From Acidimicrobiia bacterium (GTDB lineage Bacteria > Actinomycetota > Acidimicrobiia > Acidimicrobiales > MedAcidi-G1), in the NCBI GenBank assembly GCA_012959995.1, contig DUCC01000026.1, positions 156,615 through 220,614 on the forward strand: a DNA stretch of 64,000 bases, given 5' to 3'. Under the pieces are notes generated by a model. It ran no database searches. It was not told the origin of the DNA and saw nothing but the letters and a program-made list of their open reading frames with translations. Shown piece after piece: positions 1 to 9,127 of the stretch (the stretch's first letter is position 1; every line of letters begins with the position of its first letter). A program made the translations under genes and the position numbers.

Positions 1-2
1 TC

Positions 3-398
3 GACGACTCTTCGTTGCTTTCTGCCACGGTTACGGCAGAACTTGGAGCAATAGTTACCGAGCAGACTCGGCGCGACGATGCGGTTTATGAAGCACTCGA
101 TGTCATCACCTACCCCGAGGCACTGTTTGTCCTACAGGGCCCGCTTCTTTTTGAAGCAGGAGCGGAAGGAGAGCAAACCCTCGCAACAACGGGAACGTTG
201 ACCATAAAAGGGGTAACGAACGAAGTCCAAATTGAGTTGGTTGCCCAACTCGTTGGAGAGGTCATAGCGGTGACTGGCCAATTCCCAGTGGTGTTTGCCG
301 ATTACGGCGTTGAAGTTCCGAGTGCGCCCATCGTGATTTCGGTTGAGGACGAAGGCATCGTTGAGATTCAACTCTTCCTTCGACGCCCTGCTGGGTAA
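3..398 (+). CDS. YceI-like domain protein, 5' end outside window
   Basis: The reading frame is open from the first complete codon of the window, so the true start lies upstream. The visible C-terminal 131 residues include a short LTIKGVT stretch and a later FADYGVEVPS stretch, which match the TLTIHGVT and ADFGI/P signatures of the YceI lipid-binding beta-barrel family. YceI proteins bind isoprenoid or other amphiphilic molecules and are usually exported, but any signal peptide would be outside the window. The family match is by eye and the ligand is unknown. Confidence 0.6.
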   Translation, partial: DDSSLLSATVTAELGAIVTEQTRRDDAVYEALDVITYPEALFVLQGPLLFEAGAEGEQTLATTGTLTIKGVTNEVQIELVAQLVGEVIAVTGQFPVVFADYGVEVPSAPIVISVEDEGIVEIQLFLRRPAG

Positions 399-413
399 CC
401 ATTTGCGTAAAAG

Positions 414-448
414 TAGAATCTGGGGGAGACTAGGAGGACACTAAGGAG
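414..448 (+). promoter_or_regulatory. Promoter -10 and Shine-Dalgarno for the 454 gene
   Basis: TAGAAT at 414-419 could be a -10 element. AAGGAG at 443-448 lies five bases before the ATG at 454. This is one of the few operon heads here with a conventional ribosome binding site. Confidence 0.45.
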
Positions 449-453
449 TTCTC

Positions 454-699
454 ATGCCCCACGAAGCCTCAGAACGGCTGCTCGAAGCCATAGATGCGTT
501 AGAAGACTTAGCGCGAGAAGTCACCCCAGGGCAAGCTGCCGATGATTTTGACGCATCGGTGTTGCAGACCTTTTGGCGAGAATGGCCACACGCCAGCGTG
601 TGGGCGGGCACCCTTTGGCGCCAACTCAACCGAGATTTAGAACGCCCAGCTACTGCGTTGGCCGAAAATGGGTTAGATGAAACCGGCGGGGTGGGCTGA
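454..699 (+). CDS. Small hypothetical protein upstream of CBS protein
   Basis: An 81-residue acidic protein of unknown function. The N-terminal half looks like an amphipathic helix rich in Glu, Asp and Ala, and the middle holds several Trp residues. An AAGGAG ribosome binding site precedes the ATG. Its TGA shares one base with the ATG of the CBS gene at 699, so the two are probably translationally coupled and may work together. No family was recognised. Confidence 0.6.
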   Translation: MPHEASERLLEAIDALEDLAREVTPGQAADDFDASVLQTFWREWPHASVWAGTLWRQLNRDLERPATALAENGLDETGGVG

Positions 700-1076
700 T
701 GGCCACCCTGCGAGACGTTATGTCAGACAACGTGGTCACCCTGGCTTCGGATTCCACCATGTGTGATGCCGCTCAAGTCATGGTGCGTGGCGGGTTCGGG
801 TCGGTAGTGGTTATGCAGGGCCGCATGCTGGTAGGTATTTTGACCGAACGTGACGTGCTGCGATCGGCCGCCGAAGAAGCTGATTTGCGGGCCGCGGCGG
901 TTGAGAAGTGGATGACCCCTGACCCCGATACGGCCAGCCCAGATTTAGACACTGAGGAAGCAGCGGGGCTCATGCTTTCTCGAGGCTTCCGGCACCTTCC
1001 AATAATGGAAAACGGTGAGTTGGTGGGCATGGTGAGTTTGCGTGATGTTTTGAGTGCCCGTATTGGGCAGCATTAG
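699..1076 (+). CDS. Tandem CBS-domain protein
   Basis: A 125-residue soluble protein made of two CBS motifs, roughly residues 5-60 and 70-122, with no other domain. Typical CBS features are visible, including the LTERDVL stretch near residue 50 and VSLRDVL near the C-terminus. CBS pairs bind adenosyl ligands such as AMP, ATP or SAM and usually regulate a partner. The likely partner is the coupled 81-residue protein upstream, but nothing in the sequence shows the ligand. Confidence 0.85.
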   Translation: MATLRDVMSDNVVTLASDSTMCDAAQVMVRGGFGSVVVMQGRMLVGILTERDVLRSAAEEADLRAAAVEKWMTPDPDTASPDLDTEEAAGLMLSRGFRHLPIMENGELVGMVSLRDVLSARIGQH

Positions 1077-1086
1077 CTTTTCTCAA

Positions 1087-1092
1087 TAAAGT
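1087..1092 (+). promoter_or_regulatory. Leaderless -10 element (TAAAGT) of plsC
   Basis: TAAAGT ends six bases before the plsC ATG at 1099, and there is no Shine-Dalgarno sequence between them. Confidence 0.5.
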
Positions 1093-1098
1093 TTCTTT

Positions 1099-1779
1099 AT
1101 GGCTACCGACCTTCAGGAGCGAGCCCGGCGAACCAGCGCAGCATGGACGGCGGATCCTTTTTACGCTTTGGTGCGTACGTTGATCCGGTTTATTCTGTGG
1201 CCGTTTTTTCGGGTTAAAGCTTCGGGCCAACAAAATATTCCCGTGGGAGGGCCGGTTATTTTGGCCCCGGTGCATCGCTCGAACCTTGACTCGTTGTTGA
1301 TGTCGCCTCTGACCAAACGGCCGATTCGTGCCTTAGCGAAAGAGAGCCTTTTTAAAATTCGCCCCTTGGGTTGGGCCTTGGCTTCCTTGGGGGCTTTCCC
1401 GGTGCGGCGTGGCGGTGCTGATCGAGAATCTATGCGGGTAGCGCGGGAACTTTTAAAAGAAGACAACATGGTGTTGGTGTTCCCCGAAGGCACCCGTCAC
1501 CAGGGCAGCCAAATTGCTGAACTTTTTGACGGCACGGCTTACTTGGCTGCTAAGTCTGGTGCTCAAGTAGTGCCAGTAGGCATTGCCGGCACTGAAGAAG
1601 CCATGCCTTCGGGTTCGCGTTTTCCTCGCCCAAAACGGGTGCGGGTAGTAGTTGGTGCCCCCTTGGACCCGCCTGATCCGAAAGCGCCACGCAGTGCGTT
1701 GGCGGCTTGGACCGAGGCCTTAACGTTTAGTTTGCAACGAGTGCAAGATGCGGCTCAGGAAGTTAATCGTTCAAGCTGA
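1099..1779 (+). CDS. plsC: 1-acyl-glycerol-3-phosphate acyltransferase family protein
   Basis: A 226-residue PlsC-family acyltransferase that would transfer an acyl chain to lysophosphatidic acid in phospholipid synthesis at the inner face of the membrane. The catalytic HX4D motif is HRSNLD (His59, Asp64) and the glycerophosphate-binding motif is FPEGTR (127-132). A hydrophobic stretch at about 24-38 probably anchors it. The gene has its own TAAAGT element six bases before the ATG. Its last 9 bases overlap the convergent amidotransferase gene. The substrate (lysophosphatidate or another lysolipid) cannot be read from sequence. Confidence 0.9.
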   Translation: MATDLQERARRTSAAWTADPFYALVRTLIRFILWPFFRVKASGQQNIPVGGPVILAPVHRSNLDSLLMSPLTKRPIRALAKESLFKIRPLGWALASLGAFPVRRGGADRESMRVARELLKEDNMVLVFPEGTRHQGSQIAELFDGTAYLAAKSGAQVVPVGIAGTEEAMPSGSRFPRPKRVRVVVGAPLDPPDPKAPRSALAAWTEALTFSLQRVQDAAQEVNRSS

Positions 1780-2484
1780 TCGGGTCAAAAAGGTTCGTAT
1801 CCACGACCCGATGACTGACCGGTCGGAGTTTTTCGCCAACGACTTAGCCGCTTGAACCCGGGTAGTTTCATCGAAAAGGTGGCCCCATTCTTCATGGAGC
1901 TGGTGGGTGAAACCAGCGGAGAATTCTGGGTGGGGCTGCATACTCAGAAAATGATTGTCTATGGCCATCATGGCAAACGGACTGTGGTCAGCCTCAGCGA
2001 TTGTTCTGCCGCCTGTAGGAAGTTGAGTTACTTCGTCGGTGTGGCAAAAAGAAATGATTGGTGCCTCGTGAAGAGGGTCCATCCACCATTCGGTGGCTTT
2101 TATTTCGGCGGGGAGCAGGCCGACGCCCCAATGGGCACGACGGCTTACTTGACCACCGAGGGCGTGGGCTATGGCTTGATGGCCGAAGCACACCCCGACG
2201 GTTGGTGCTTGTGCTGCGTTTAGGTTTTCAATGAAGCGAAAGAGGCCGGCCATCCAGGGCTCTGGTTCGGTGATTGAAGAACGAGACCCGCCGATGATCC
2301 ACCCTTGTTGCTGGTCAGGGCTAGCGGGGAGTTGTCCGGCCGTCATATCGTAAACAGTGATCTCTGGCACAAAGTTTTCTGTGGTTAATAATGCGGTGAA
2401 GAGTTCTTGGTAACCACCAAAGTTTTGGTACAGCGCTCCATCAAACTCGTCGTTGCGAAGAAGGCCGATGCGCAGAGATGACAT
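1771..2484 (-). CDS. Class I glutamine amidotransferase (GMP synthase-like)
   Basis: A 237-residue stand-alone class I glutamine amidotransferase. The nucleophile elbow GVCFGH carries Cys99, and the His-Glu pair is in QPHPEF (His185, Glu187), so the triad is complete. No synthetase domain is fused. Stand-alone members include GuaA-like and PuuD-like enzymes, so the acceptor substrate is unknown. TAAGAT lies six bases upstream of the ATG. The gene is convergent with plsC and overlaps it by 9 bases. Confidence 0.85.
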   Translation of the reverse strand: MSSLRIGLLRNDEFDGALYQNFGGYQELFTALLTTENFVPEITVYDMTAGQLPASPDQQQGWIIGGSRSSITEPEPWMAGLFRFIENLNAAQAPTVGVCFGHQAIAHALGGQVSRRAHWGVGLLPAEIKATEWWMDPLHEAPIISFCHTDEVTQLPTGGRTIAEADHSPFAMMAIDNHFLSMQPHPEFSAGFTHQLHEEWGHLFDETTRVQAAKSLAKNSDRSVIGSWIRTFLTRSA

Positions 2485-2490
2485 AGAGAG

Positions 2491-2496
2491 ATCTTA
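2491..2496 (-). promoter_or_regulatory. Leaderless -10 element (TAAGAT) of amidotransferase
   Basis: On the minus strand TAAGAT ends six bases before the ATG at 2484. No Shine-Dalgarno sequence is present. Confidence 0.5.
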
Positions 2497-2556
2497 GGTC
2501 CAAGGTTTCTCTCGGCGGGTAGTCAGGTGCGAGGTTCTTCGTGGCAGGGTGGGGGG

Positions 2557-3426
2557 ATGGAACGGAAGGTAACGATCGGGCGGTCGGCGGCCGTGCTCTC
2601 GGTATTGATGTTGGCCACGGGTCCGAGCATCGTAAAGATTTCGGATTTACCCGAAATGACTTTTATTTTTTGGCGTTTGGCGGCGGCGGCTTTGGGCTAC
2701 GCCGTTGCCTTGCGATTCAGCGGGAAACACTTTAGTTGGGAAGCCTGGCGCCGTTCGCTACTTGGTGGCTTAGTGTTTGGCGTCAACTTAGTATTTTTTG
2801 TTTTGAGTATGCGTCGTACCAGTGCTGCTAATGCGGTCATGATCGGTGCGCTGCAACCGGTGGTATTGATTGGGATTGCCGGGCCATTTTTTGGAGAACG
2901 ACCGCGTCGTTCGATTTATCTTTGGTCGTTGGTTGCTATGGGTGGGGTGGCCCTCTCTATGGTTGCCTCCAGTGGCGATGGGGTGGCTAGTCGAACAGGA
3001 AACCTCTTGGCCCTCGCGGGCATGCTTTTGTTTAGCGCCTACTTTGTGGTCTCAAAAAAGGCTCGCCAAGTATTGGACTCCATGACCTACCAACTTGGCT
3101 TGACCCTGACGGCGGTGCTGGTGGTTATACCGTTTGCTTTGTTGATGGGCCAAAACTTGGCGCCCCCCTCGGGCGCCGAATGGGGGCCGGTGCTTTTAAT
3201 GGCTGCTATCCCGGGGACCGGTCATTGGTTGACTAACTACGCCCACGGTCAGGTCACGCTGGTGGCGATTAGTTTGATTAATTTGCTTTTTACCGTGGTA
3301 GCCCCGTTGTATGCCTGGGTTTTGGTGGGTGAAAGTATCGGCGGTTGGCAAGCGGCCGGTATGGGGTTGGTTTTGGCGGCCTTAACCATGGTGGTTTCTC
3401 GCCCTATTGAGGCGGCTCCTCGATGA
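2557..3426 (+). CDS. EamA family (DMT) transporter
   Basis: A 289-residue protein with about ten hydrophobic segments in two EamA repeats, the drug/metabolite transporter fold. The start at 2557 is preferred to an in-frame GTG at 2527 because CAGGGT lies six bases before the ATG, matching the spacing used by neighbouring genes. The gene overlaps rarD by four bases (ATGA), so the two exporters are co-transcribed. Substrate unknown. It resembles the second EamA protein at 53640. Confidence 0.85.
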   Translation: MERKVTIGRSAAVLSVLMLATGPSIVKISDLPEMTFIFWRLAAAALGYAVALRFSGKHFSWEAWRRSLLGGLVFGVNLVFFVLSMRRTSAANAVMIGALQPVVLIGIAGPFFGERPRRSIYLWSLVAMGGVALSMVASSGDGVASRTGNLLALAGMLLFSAYFVVSKKARQVLDSMTYQLGLTLTAVLVVIPFALLMGQNLAPPSGAEWGPVLLMAAIPGTGHWLTNYAHGQVTLVAISLINLLFTVVAPLYAWVLVGESIGGWQAAGMGLVLAALTMVVSRPIEAAPR

Positions 3427-4304
3427 ACCGTGGTATCGCAATGGGCATGACGGCCTACCTTTTTTGGGGGTTGGTTCCGGTTTTTTGGAAGCAACTTTCT
3501 CATCTGTCTTCGGTGGATGTGACCGGCCATCGCATGGTGTGGACGTTTCTTTTGCTGGCGGTTGTTCAAGCGGTCCGCCGCTCTTGGGGTGATTTTCGCC
3601 AGATGCTGGGTGACGGCCGCCAGCGGCGGTTGCAGTTGGCGGCCGCTGCTTTGCTGTCTAGCAACTGGCTGATTTTTGTATGGGCGATAGCCGATGATCG
3701 GGTGGTGGAAGCCAGTTTGGGTTACTTCATGAACCCATTGGTCAACGTGTTGTTGGGCGCAGTGTTTTTGGGTGAGACTTTCCGCCGGCTGCAAAAAGTT
3801 TCTATTGGCGTTGCTTTTGCCGGCGTGCTTTGGCTGGCGGTAGCAGTGGGGGCTGTGCCGGTGGTGTCGTTGTCTTTAGCTTTCACTTTTGCTTTTTATG
3901 GGTTAGTGAAAAAAACAGTGGGCCGCCCTGCCCTCGACACCTTGACCCTCGAGACCATGTTTATGGCTGTGCCGGCCTTGGGTTTTTTGGTGTGGCGTGC
4001 CGCAACCGGTCACGGGGTGATGGGAGTTTCTGTGCCGGGCGACAGTGTTTTGTTGATGGCCACGGCAGCGTTTACGGCAGCCCCGCTGTTGCTTTTTTCC
4101 GGGGCTGCGAAAAGAGTGACCTTAGGAACGTTAGGCATGATGCAGTATTTTGCCCCCACCCTGCAGTTGCTGTTGGGGGTACTGGTTTACGGCGAAACCA
4201 TAAACGGTGGGCAACTGGTGGGCTACCTCGTGGTGTGGGTGGCGGTGCTTTTGTTCGCCGTCGACACGGTGGCGGTGATGCGCCGAAACCGTTTAAGCGT
4301 TTAA
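3423..4304 (+). CDS. rarD: RarD-type EamA permease
   Basis: A 293-residue polytopic membrane protein with the RarD N-terminus: a GMTAYLFWGLVP stretch followed by FWKQLS and GHRMVWT. RarD proteins are ten-helix DMT permeases named from chloramphenicol-sensitivity loci, and their natural substrate is unsettled. The start overlaps the stop of the upstream EamA gene (ATGA). The 3' end overlaps the convergent flavodoxin gene by 12 bases. Confidence 0.9.
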   Translation: MNRGIAMGMTAYLFWGLVPVFWKQLSHLSSVDVTGHRMVWTFLLLAVVQAVRRSWGDFRQMLGDGRQRRLQLAAAALLSSNWLIFVWAIADDRVVEASLGYFMNPLVNVLLGAVFLGETFRRLQKVSIGVAFAGVLWLAVAVGAVPVVSLSLAFTFAFYGLVKKTVGRPALDTLTLETMFMAVPALGFLVWRAATGHGVMGVSVPGDSVLLMATAAFTAAPLLLFSGAAKRVTLGTLGMMQYFAPTLQLLLGVLVYGETINGGQLVGYLVVWVAVLLFAVDTVAVMRRNRLSV

Positions 4305-4715
4305 AGCAGCGAGAACGTCGGCGACAAAGGCGGGCGCTTCGGTTTCTAGATTGCGCCGGTTCATGGACCGAGCAGCAATGACGTCTGCGCCGTGTTCTTC
4401 GAGCAATGTAGAGAGTTTGTCGGCGGCTTTGCCGGGGTTGACGGCGTGGGTCATAAATGCGGCAACTTTTTTGTTCCAGAGTTTCGGGATGCTTTGTACT
4501 TTGCTGGGTTCTCCCGGGCGGTGACCAAAAAGTATTAATCCATCTACCCAGGTGCCAACAAATACGAGGTCAGCGGCGGCTAACTCAGTGAGATCAATGT
4601 TGGTTACCGGTCGCACGGCCACGGTGGCTCCGGTGGCTTCGGCGGCGCCCCCGAGGAGTTCGGCGGCTCGTTTAGTGTTGCCGGTGCGGCTTTGATGGAT
4701 GATCACAATGTTCAT
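4293..4715 (-). CDS. Flavodoxin-like protein
   Basis: A 140-residue single-domain flavodoxin. The FMN phosphate loop is SRTGNT at residues 9-14, directly after the first beta strand. Short-chain flavodoxins carry electrons between redox enzymes in the cytoplasm. No reductase partner lies next to it. CACACT lies six bases before the ATG at 722-727 of the 4 kb region, a plausible leaderless promoter. Its 3' end overlaps rarD by 12 bases. Confidence 0.85.
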   Translation of the reverse strand: MNIVIIHQSRTGNTKRAAELLGGAAEATGATVAVRPVTNIDLTELAAADLVFVGTWVDGLILFGHRPGEPSKVQSIPKLWNKKVAAFMTHAVNPGKAADKLSTLLEEHGADVIAARSMNRRNLETEAPAFVADVLAALNA

Positions 4716-4746
4716 GTAAACAGTGTGCCTTCTCTGGCGACAGATT

Positions 4747-5346
4747 TCACCTTGGGGTTTGATCTAAAGCATTGAGATGCTGGTTGATTTCAGCGGGGGT
4801 GCAGCCCATTTCGCTCATTCCGGTGGCCAATACTGCTCGATAGGCCGGTCCGGGTGGCCCAGGATCCGGCGGGTTGGTTGACCCGAGGGTTACTGCCGAT
4901 ATTCCGTTGAGGTCCTCAAGGCTAATTAGCAGGTCTATCCACCCTTCTAAGGTGGAGACGGCTTGGCCAGCCGGGGGAAAGTCATCAGGCAGGAAAACGT
5001 CGCTGGTTTCTTGCTGGTTTTCTTGAGCCACCACATCGGCCAACTGTCCACGGGTAATGCGCCAAGCCCGCCCTATGGGCGGGAGGTCTTGTGGGGCTAA
5101 GGATTGATGCGGACACCAAGCCACCCCGCCGCCCCAGCGTTGACTATCTCCGCCGAAGCGCACCGGGTGGGGCACGGCGATTCTTTGGTCGGCGCTGGGT
5201 GGGGTGGGGTTGGCGGCGCCACGTTGGAAGCCCCAAAGTGCGTCTTGTTCGGCCCCGCGCAGGTAGGCCAACATGCGTTCGGCGCACAGGTTGGATCCAT
5301 AGGCCACGTACCAAACGGGTTGGTCTGGGTTGGTGGTATTTGGCAA
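4747..5346 (-). CDS. Gamma-glutamylcyclotransferase-fold protein
   Basis: A 199-residue protein that opens with WYVAYGSN (residues 12-19). YGSN is the substrate-binding loop of the gamma-glutamylcyclotransferase (AIG2-like) fold. The rest is rich in Trp and Pro and I could not assign the catalytic Glu, so activity is uncertain. Actinobacterial relatives are often annotated only as hypothetical. It starts two bases after the surE stop and is probably co-transcribed with it. Confidence 0.6.
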   Translation of the reverse strand: MPNTTNPDQPVWYVAYGSNLCAERMLAYLRGAEQDALWGFQRGAANPTPPSADQRIAVPHPVRFGGDSQRWGGGVAWCPHQSLAPQDLPPIGRAWRITRGQLADVVAQENQQETSDVFLPDDFPPAGQAVSTLEGWIDLLISLEDLNGISAVTLGSTNPPDPGPPGPAYRAVLATGMSEMGCTPAEINQHLNALDQTPR

Positions 5347-5348
5347 AG

Positions 5349-6170
5349 CTAAGAAAAAAGTTGTTTAAGAGCGGCGGCGGCAGGGTCATCCGGCGGTGGT
5401 GGCTCGGTGGGGATAGCCCCCAACCAGGTCAGGCTCACGTACCCGTTCATTACAGCGCCACCGTCGGTTTCGGGGGGCAGGGGGGTGGGTTCGCCCCAGT
5501 TCATATCGACGCCGTAACTGCCAGCATGACCGGGTTTGGGGACCATGGTGGCTTGGGCCAGCGCCCGCATGGGTACAAAACCAACGGTGGTGTGGCGCCA
5601 ACCGGCCATTTCTTCAACGGGCAAGTTGGGCACGTTGACGTTGAGTACCGAGGCTTTGTCTGGTGGGTTGGCGATCACGCCGGCGGTGACGGTGCGAGCC
5701 ACCTCGGCGGCCGATGACCAAATTTGTTGGTCAAGTACGTCGCTGGCTGCTTGGCCTTCTACACCCCAGTCGGTTACCGCTTGGCTTATGGCAATACCGG
5801 TGATGCCCCCGTTTCGGGCGGTGAGGGCCGCTCCCACGGTGCCCGAATGGTAGACCGAGCGCCCTACGTTGGTGCCGGGGTTTATGCCCGCCACCACCAG
5901 GTCAAAGGGGTCACCGAAGAGCCCCAAGCGGGCATAAATAATGCAAAGCCCCGGTGGGCCACTGACCGACCATGAAGTATCGATGCCTGCTACCTGTGCT
6001 TCATGTACTTCGGGGCGGATGAGGTGTACTGCTCCGAGGGCGGCTCCGGCTCCGGAGTACTCTTGATCGGGGGCGACCACGGTTACTTCACCAAGGTCAG
6101 TGAGCGATCGGGCCAGTTCGTGGAGGCCTAAAGAGTCAATGCCGTCGTCGTTGGTTACCAAAATGCGCAT
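5349..6170 (-). CDS. surE: 5'/3'-nucleotidase SurE
   Basis: A 273-residue SurE-family metal-dependent nucleoside monophosphatase. The N-terminus MRILVTNDDGIDS carries the metal-binding Asp8-Asp9 pair. A later VAGINPGTNVGRSVYHSGTV region holds the conserved Asn and Ser-Gly ligands. SurE removes phosphate from 5' and 3' nucleotides and short polyphosphates. TACCGT lies six bases before the ATG. The gamma-glutamylcyclotransferase-fold gene follows at once. Confidence 0.92.
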   Translation of the reverse strand: MRILVTNDDGIDSLGLHELARSLTDLGEVTVVAPDQEYSGAGAALGAVHLIRPEVHEAQVAGIDTSWSVSGPPGLCIIYARLGLFGDPFDLVVAGINPGTNVGRSVYHSGTVGAALTARNGGITGIAISQAVTDWGVEGQAASDVLDQQIWSSAAEVARTVTAGVIANPPDKASVLNVNVPNLPVEEMAGWRHTTVGFVPMRALAQATMVPKPGHAGSYGVDMNWGEPTPLPPETDGGAVMNGYVSLTWLGAIPTEPPPPDDPAAAALKQLFS

Positions 6171-6176
6171 AGCTTG

Positions 6177-6182
6177 ACGGTA
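6177..6182 (-). promoter_or_regulatory. Leaderless -10 element (TACCGT) of surE
   Basis: TACCGT on the minus strand ends six bases before the surE ATG at 6170. Confidence 0.5.
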
Positions 6183-6207
6183 GCCGCCAGCAACGGGTGT
6201 CTAAGGG

Positions 6208-8115
6208 TCAGAGGTTGGCTAATTCTGTGCTGAGTCGTTCCCACTCGGCCATAAGGCGGGCTGCTTCGTCTTTTGCGGTGTCGTGGTCGGCTACGGAGGC
6301 GGCGGCTTTTTCGGGGTCTTGGTAGAGGTCGGGGTCGGCCAAAACTTCTTGGGTGGTTAACACGTGGGCTTCGGCGGTTTCCCAGTCTTGTTCGGCTCGT
6401 TTAAGCCGGCGCTGAAGTTTGGTGGCTGGGTTTTTTTGGTGGTTTTTTTTGGGTTCTTTGGTTTTGGATTTTTGCGCTGCTTGACGGGCTTTTGGGTCGC
6501 TGGAAAGGGTGGCGCTTTGGGCGGGGTAAAGCACTCGTTCGGGTACTCCTTCGTGCCAGGTGGCGTGGCCGTCGCGGATTTCAACCAGTGAGTCGGCTAC
6601 CGAACGGATGAGGTGCCGGTCGTGAGTAATGAGTACCACGCTGCCTGGGTAAGCATGGAGGGCGTCTTCGAGCACGTCGCAACTGGGGAGATCAAGGTGG
6701 TTGGTGGGCTCATCTAAAATAAGCAAGTTGACGGGTACGGCCAATACTTTCGCGAGAGCTAAGCGGGTTTGTTCTCCCCCCGAAAGGTCACCTACTCGAC
6801 GGTCTACGGCGTCGCCGCGAAAGCCAAAGGAAGCCAGATAGGTACGGGGGTTGCGCCCGTCGGCGTCTACGGTGGGGATGGTTTTGAACTCTTCAATGAC
6901 CGTGCGGCGAGGGTCGAGTACTTCGGCTTGGAGTTGATCAAAACTGGAGATATCTACGTTGGTGCCGATGGTTACTTCGCCCTCTAAGGGGGCGAGTTTT
7001 TTGGTGATGAGTTTGACCAACGTGGTTTTTCCGGCGCCGTTGGGCCCTACTAAAGCCACGGTGTGGCCTCGTTCAACAGAAAAACTGACGTCGCGGAGAA
7101 TGATGTCGTCGTCGTAGCCAGCGGTGACGTCTTTGAGTTGGGTTACTAAGCGTGAGGAACGGCGGGGAGCGGGAAAGCCAAAACGGGTGGCGGCGGCTTC
7201 GGGTTCGTCTACGACTAAGCGGTCGAGTTTGTCGAGGGATTTGACGCGGCTTTGTACCTGCCGGGCTTTGGTGGCTTTGTAGCGAAAGCGTTCAATGAAG
7301 CGTTCTGTTTGCGCAATTTTTTTCGATTGTTGTGCGGCGGCCGCTCGTTGAGCGATGAGTAGTTCTTCGCGGGCTAAAACAAAATCGGCGAACCCGCCGA
7401 CATATTCGGTGACGCGCCCGCCAGCTAGTTCGATTATCCGGTTAGCGACTACGTCGATGAAGTCTCGGTCGTGGCTAACGAACAATAAGCCGCTGTGCCA
7501 GTCGGCGAGGTGTTGCTCGAGCCACGAAACCGAGTCAATGTCTAAGTGGTTGGTGGGTTCGTCCATGACCAACAGGTCGGGGGCAGAAAGTAGTAAGCGG
7601 GCTAAAGCCACCCGCATGCGCCAACCGCCGGACATTTCGTCCATGGGGCGGTCGTGGTCGCCGGGGTCAAACCCAAGGCCGGAGAGTATGCGGTGAGCAT
7701 CGGCTTCTACGGCGTATCCGCCGAGTTGTTCAAACCGGGATTGAGCTTCGCCGAAAGCATCAAGGGCTCGAGTTTGTTCTTCGCCTGAAGTGGTGGCTAG
7801 GAGTTGGCCAAGGCGTTCGATTTCGCCAGCGAGGTGGGTGACTTGTTCGGCTCCCAACATGACTTGTTGAAAAACTGAGCGCCCGGTTTCTACGGGAAGT
7901 TCTTGAGGGAGGTACCCGATGCGCAGATCTTTGGGGCGATGTACCTTGCCGTGGTCGGGGGCTTGAAGGCCCACTAAAACTTCTAACAAAGTGGTTTTGC
8001 CGGTGCCGTTTCCGCCGATTAGGGCGGTACGACGCCCCGGGCCGAGTTGCAGGGAAGCATCGGTGAACAGGGTGCGGGGCCCAAAGGAGCGGGATAACCC
8101 CGTAGCGGTCAACAT
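6208..8115 (-). CDS. ABC-F family ATPase
   Basis: A 635-residue protein with two ABC ATPase domains and no membrane segments, typical of ribosome-associated ABC-F proteins. The first Walker A is GGNGTGKTT (34-42) and the second is [17 protein letters not shown] is the second signature motif. A Lys/Glu-rich coiled coil fills the last 90 residues, as in Uup. ABC-F factors act in the ribosomal E site to relieve stalls or give antibiotic resistance. The ATG at 8115 is preferred to a GTG at 8145 because it avoids overlapping fabH and gives the usual family N-terminus. It is the second gene after fabH. Confidence 0.9.
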   Translation of the reverse strand: MLTATGLSRSFGPRTLFTDASLQLGPGRRTALIGGNGTGKTTLLEVLVGLQAPDHGKVHRPKDLRIGYLPQELPVETGRSVFQQVMLGAEQVTHLAGEIERLGQLLATTSGEEQTRALDAFGEAQSRFEQLGGYAVEADAHRILSGLGFDPGDHDRPMDEMSGGWRMRVALARLLLSAPDLLVMDEPTNHLDIDSVSWLEQHLADWHSGLLFVSHDRDFIDVVANRIIELAGGRVTEYVGGFADFVLAREELLIAQRAAAAQQSKKIAQTERFIERFRYKATKARQVQSRVKSLDKLDRLVVDEPEAAATRFGFPAPRRSSRLVTQLKDVTAGYDDDIILRDVSFSVERGHTVALVGPNGAGKTTLVKLITKKLAPLEGEVTIGTNVDISSFDQLQAEVLDPRRTVIEEFKTIPTVDADGRNPRTYLASFGFRGDAVDRRVGDLSGGEQTRLALAKVLAVPVNLLILDEPTNHLDLPSCDVLEDALHAYPGSVVLITHDRHLIRSVADSLVEIRDGHATWHEGVPERVLYPAQSATLSSDPKARQAAQKSKTKEPKKNHQKNPATKLQRRLKRAEQDWETAEAHVLTTQEVLADPDLYQDPEKAAASVADHDTAKDEAARLMAEWERLSTELANL

Positions 8116-8123
8116 GGGAAAGG

Positions 8124-9059
8124 TTAGTTCTGGGGTGGGTCCCACCGCACTACGGCGGCGGCTGAAGACATGCCAGCGCCGAAGCCCACCATCAGGATGA
8201 GATCTCCGGGGTTTATCTGGCTGTGGTCTAAGGCATCGACCAGGGCAAGAGGGATAGAGGCGGCAGAAGTGTTGCCGGTGTGTTCTAACACCATGGCTGC
8301 TTTTTCAAAAGGGATGCCGAGTCTTTTTAGGGCTGTTTCGATGATGCGTACGTTGGCTTGGTGGGGGACGACCAGCGAGATATCTTCGGCGCTGACCCCG
8401 GCCCGTTGCATGGCGTTTAGCGAGGCGCTTTCCATGGCTAAAACTGCTTTACGGAAAACTTCTTTGCCCAGCATGATGATTTTGCCGCCGTGATCGCAGT
8501 ACAACAGGTCGGCGGCATCGCCGTTAGACATTAAGTCCCACCCCAGCAGGGAGGGTTGGTCGGCGCTGCGCTCAAGCACTATGGCCCCGGCCCCATCACC
8601 AAAAAGGATGCAGGTACCACGGTCTTCCCAGTTGACCATAGGGCTTAAAGCGTCGCTGCCGATAAGCAACACGTGTTCGAGCCCACCTTCGATGAACTGC
8701 ATAGCGGTTACTAAACCGTAGACAAAACCTGAGCAGGCGGCGTTGAGGTCGAAAGCACCACAGGTCAAGCCGAGGTTGTCTTGGATTACCGAAGCACTGG
8801 CCGGCATTTGTTGGTCGGGGCTGGTGGTGGCGAGTACCAGGAGGTCTATCTGGTCAGCGGTGACGCCAGCCATGGCCATAGCGGCTTCGGCGGCGATTGT
8901 TGACATTTCGGTGACCTTGCCCCCGATATGGCGTGTCTTGATGCCGGTACGGGCGGTGATCCATTCATCAGAGGTATCTACCATGCTCGACAGTTCGTCA
9001 TTGGTTAGCACCTGTTCGGGAAGGTTGCTGGCCCAGCCAGTTATACGTCCATGTGCCAT
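8124..9059 (-). CDS. fabH: Beta-ketoacyl-ACP synthase III
   Basis: A 311-residue condensing enzyme that would join acetyl-CoA or another short acyl-CoA to malonyl-ACP to start fatty acid synthesis. The full Cys-His-Asn triad is visible: Cys109 in NAACSG, His233 in VPHQAN and Asn263 in HTGNTS. It has a GAGGA ribosome binding site, unlike most operon heads here. No acyl carrier protein or other fab gene is nearby; the ABC-F gene follows after 8 bases. Confidence 0.93.
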   Translation of the reverse strand: MAHGRITGWASNLPEQVLTNDELSSMVDTSDEWITARTGIKTRHIGGKVTEMSTIAAEAAMAMAGVTADQIDLLVLATTSPDQQMPASASVIQDNLGLTCGAFDLNAACSGFVYGLVTAMQFIEGGLEHVLLIGSDALSPMVNWEDRGTCILFGDGAGAIVLERSADQPSLLGWDLMSNGDAADLLYCDHGGKIIMLGKEVFRKAVLAMESASLNAMQRAGVSAEDISLVVPHQANVRIIETALKRLGIPFEKAAMVLEHTGNTSAASIPLALVDALDHSQINPGDLILMVGFGAGMSSAAAVVRWDPPQN

Positions 9060-9066
9060 TAAAAGT

Positions 9067-9071
9067 TCCTC
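9067..9071 (-). promoter_or_regulatory. Ribosome binding site of fabH
   Basis: GAGGA on the minus strand lies seven bases before the ATG at 9059 and supports that start. Confidence 0.5.
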
Positions 9072-9112
9072 AAGTGTTGTTGGTCAACACGCTAGCGGGG
9101 CGCGGGGACCGC

Positions 9113-9118
9113 TAGGGT
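9113..9118 (+). promoter_or_regulatory. Near-leaderless -10 element (TAGGGT) of cysQ-like gene
   Basis: TAGGGT ends nine bases before the ATG at 9128, with no Shine-Dalgarno sequence between. Confidence 0.45.
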
Positions 9119-9127
9119 CGCTTTCCC

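Noticed and set aside
5091..5717. Plus-strand frames over surE and the cyclotransferase-fold gene
   Set aside because: They are Gly/Arg-rich antisense shadows of two well-supported genes.
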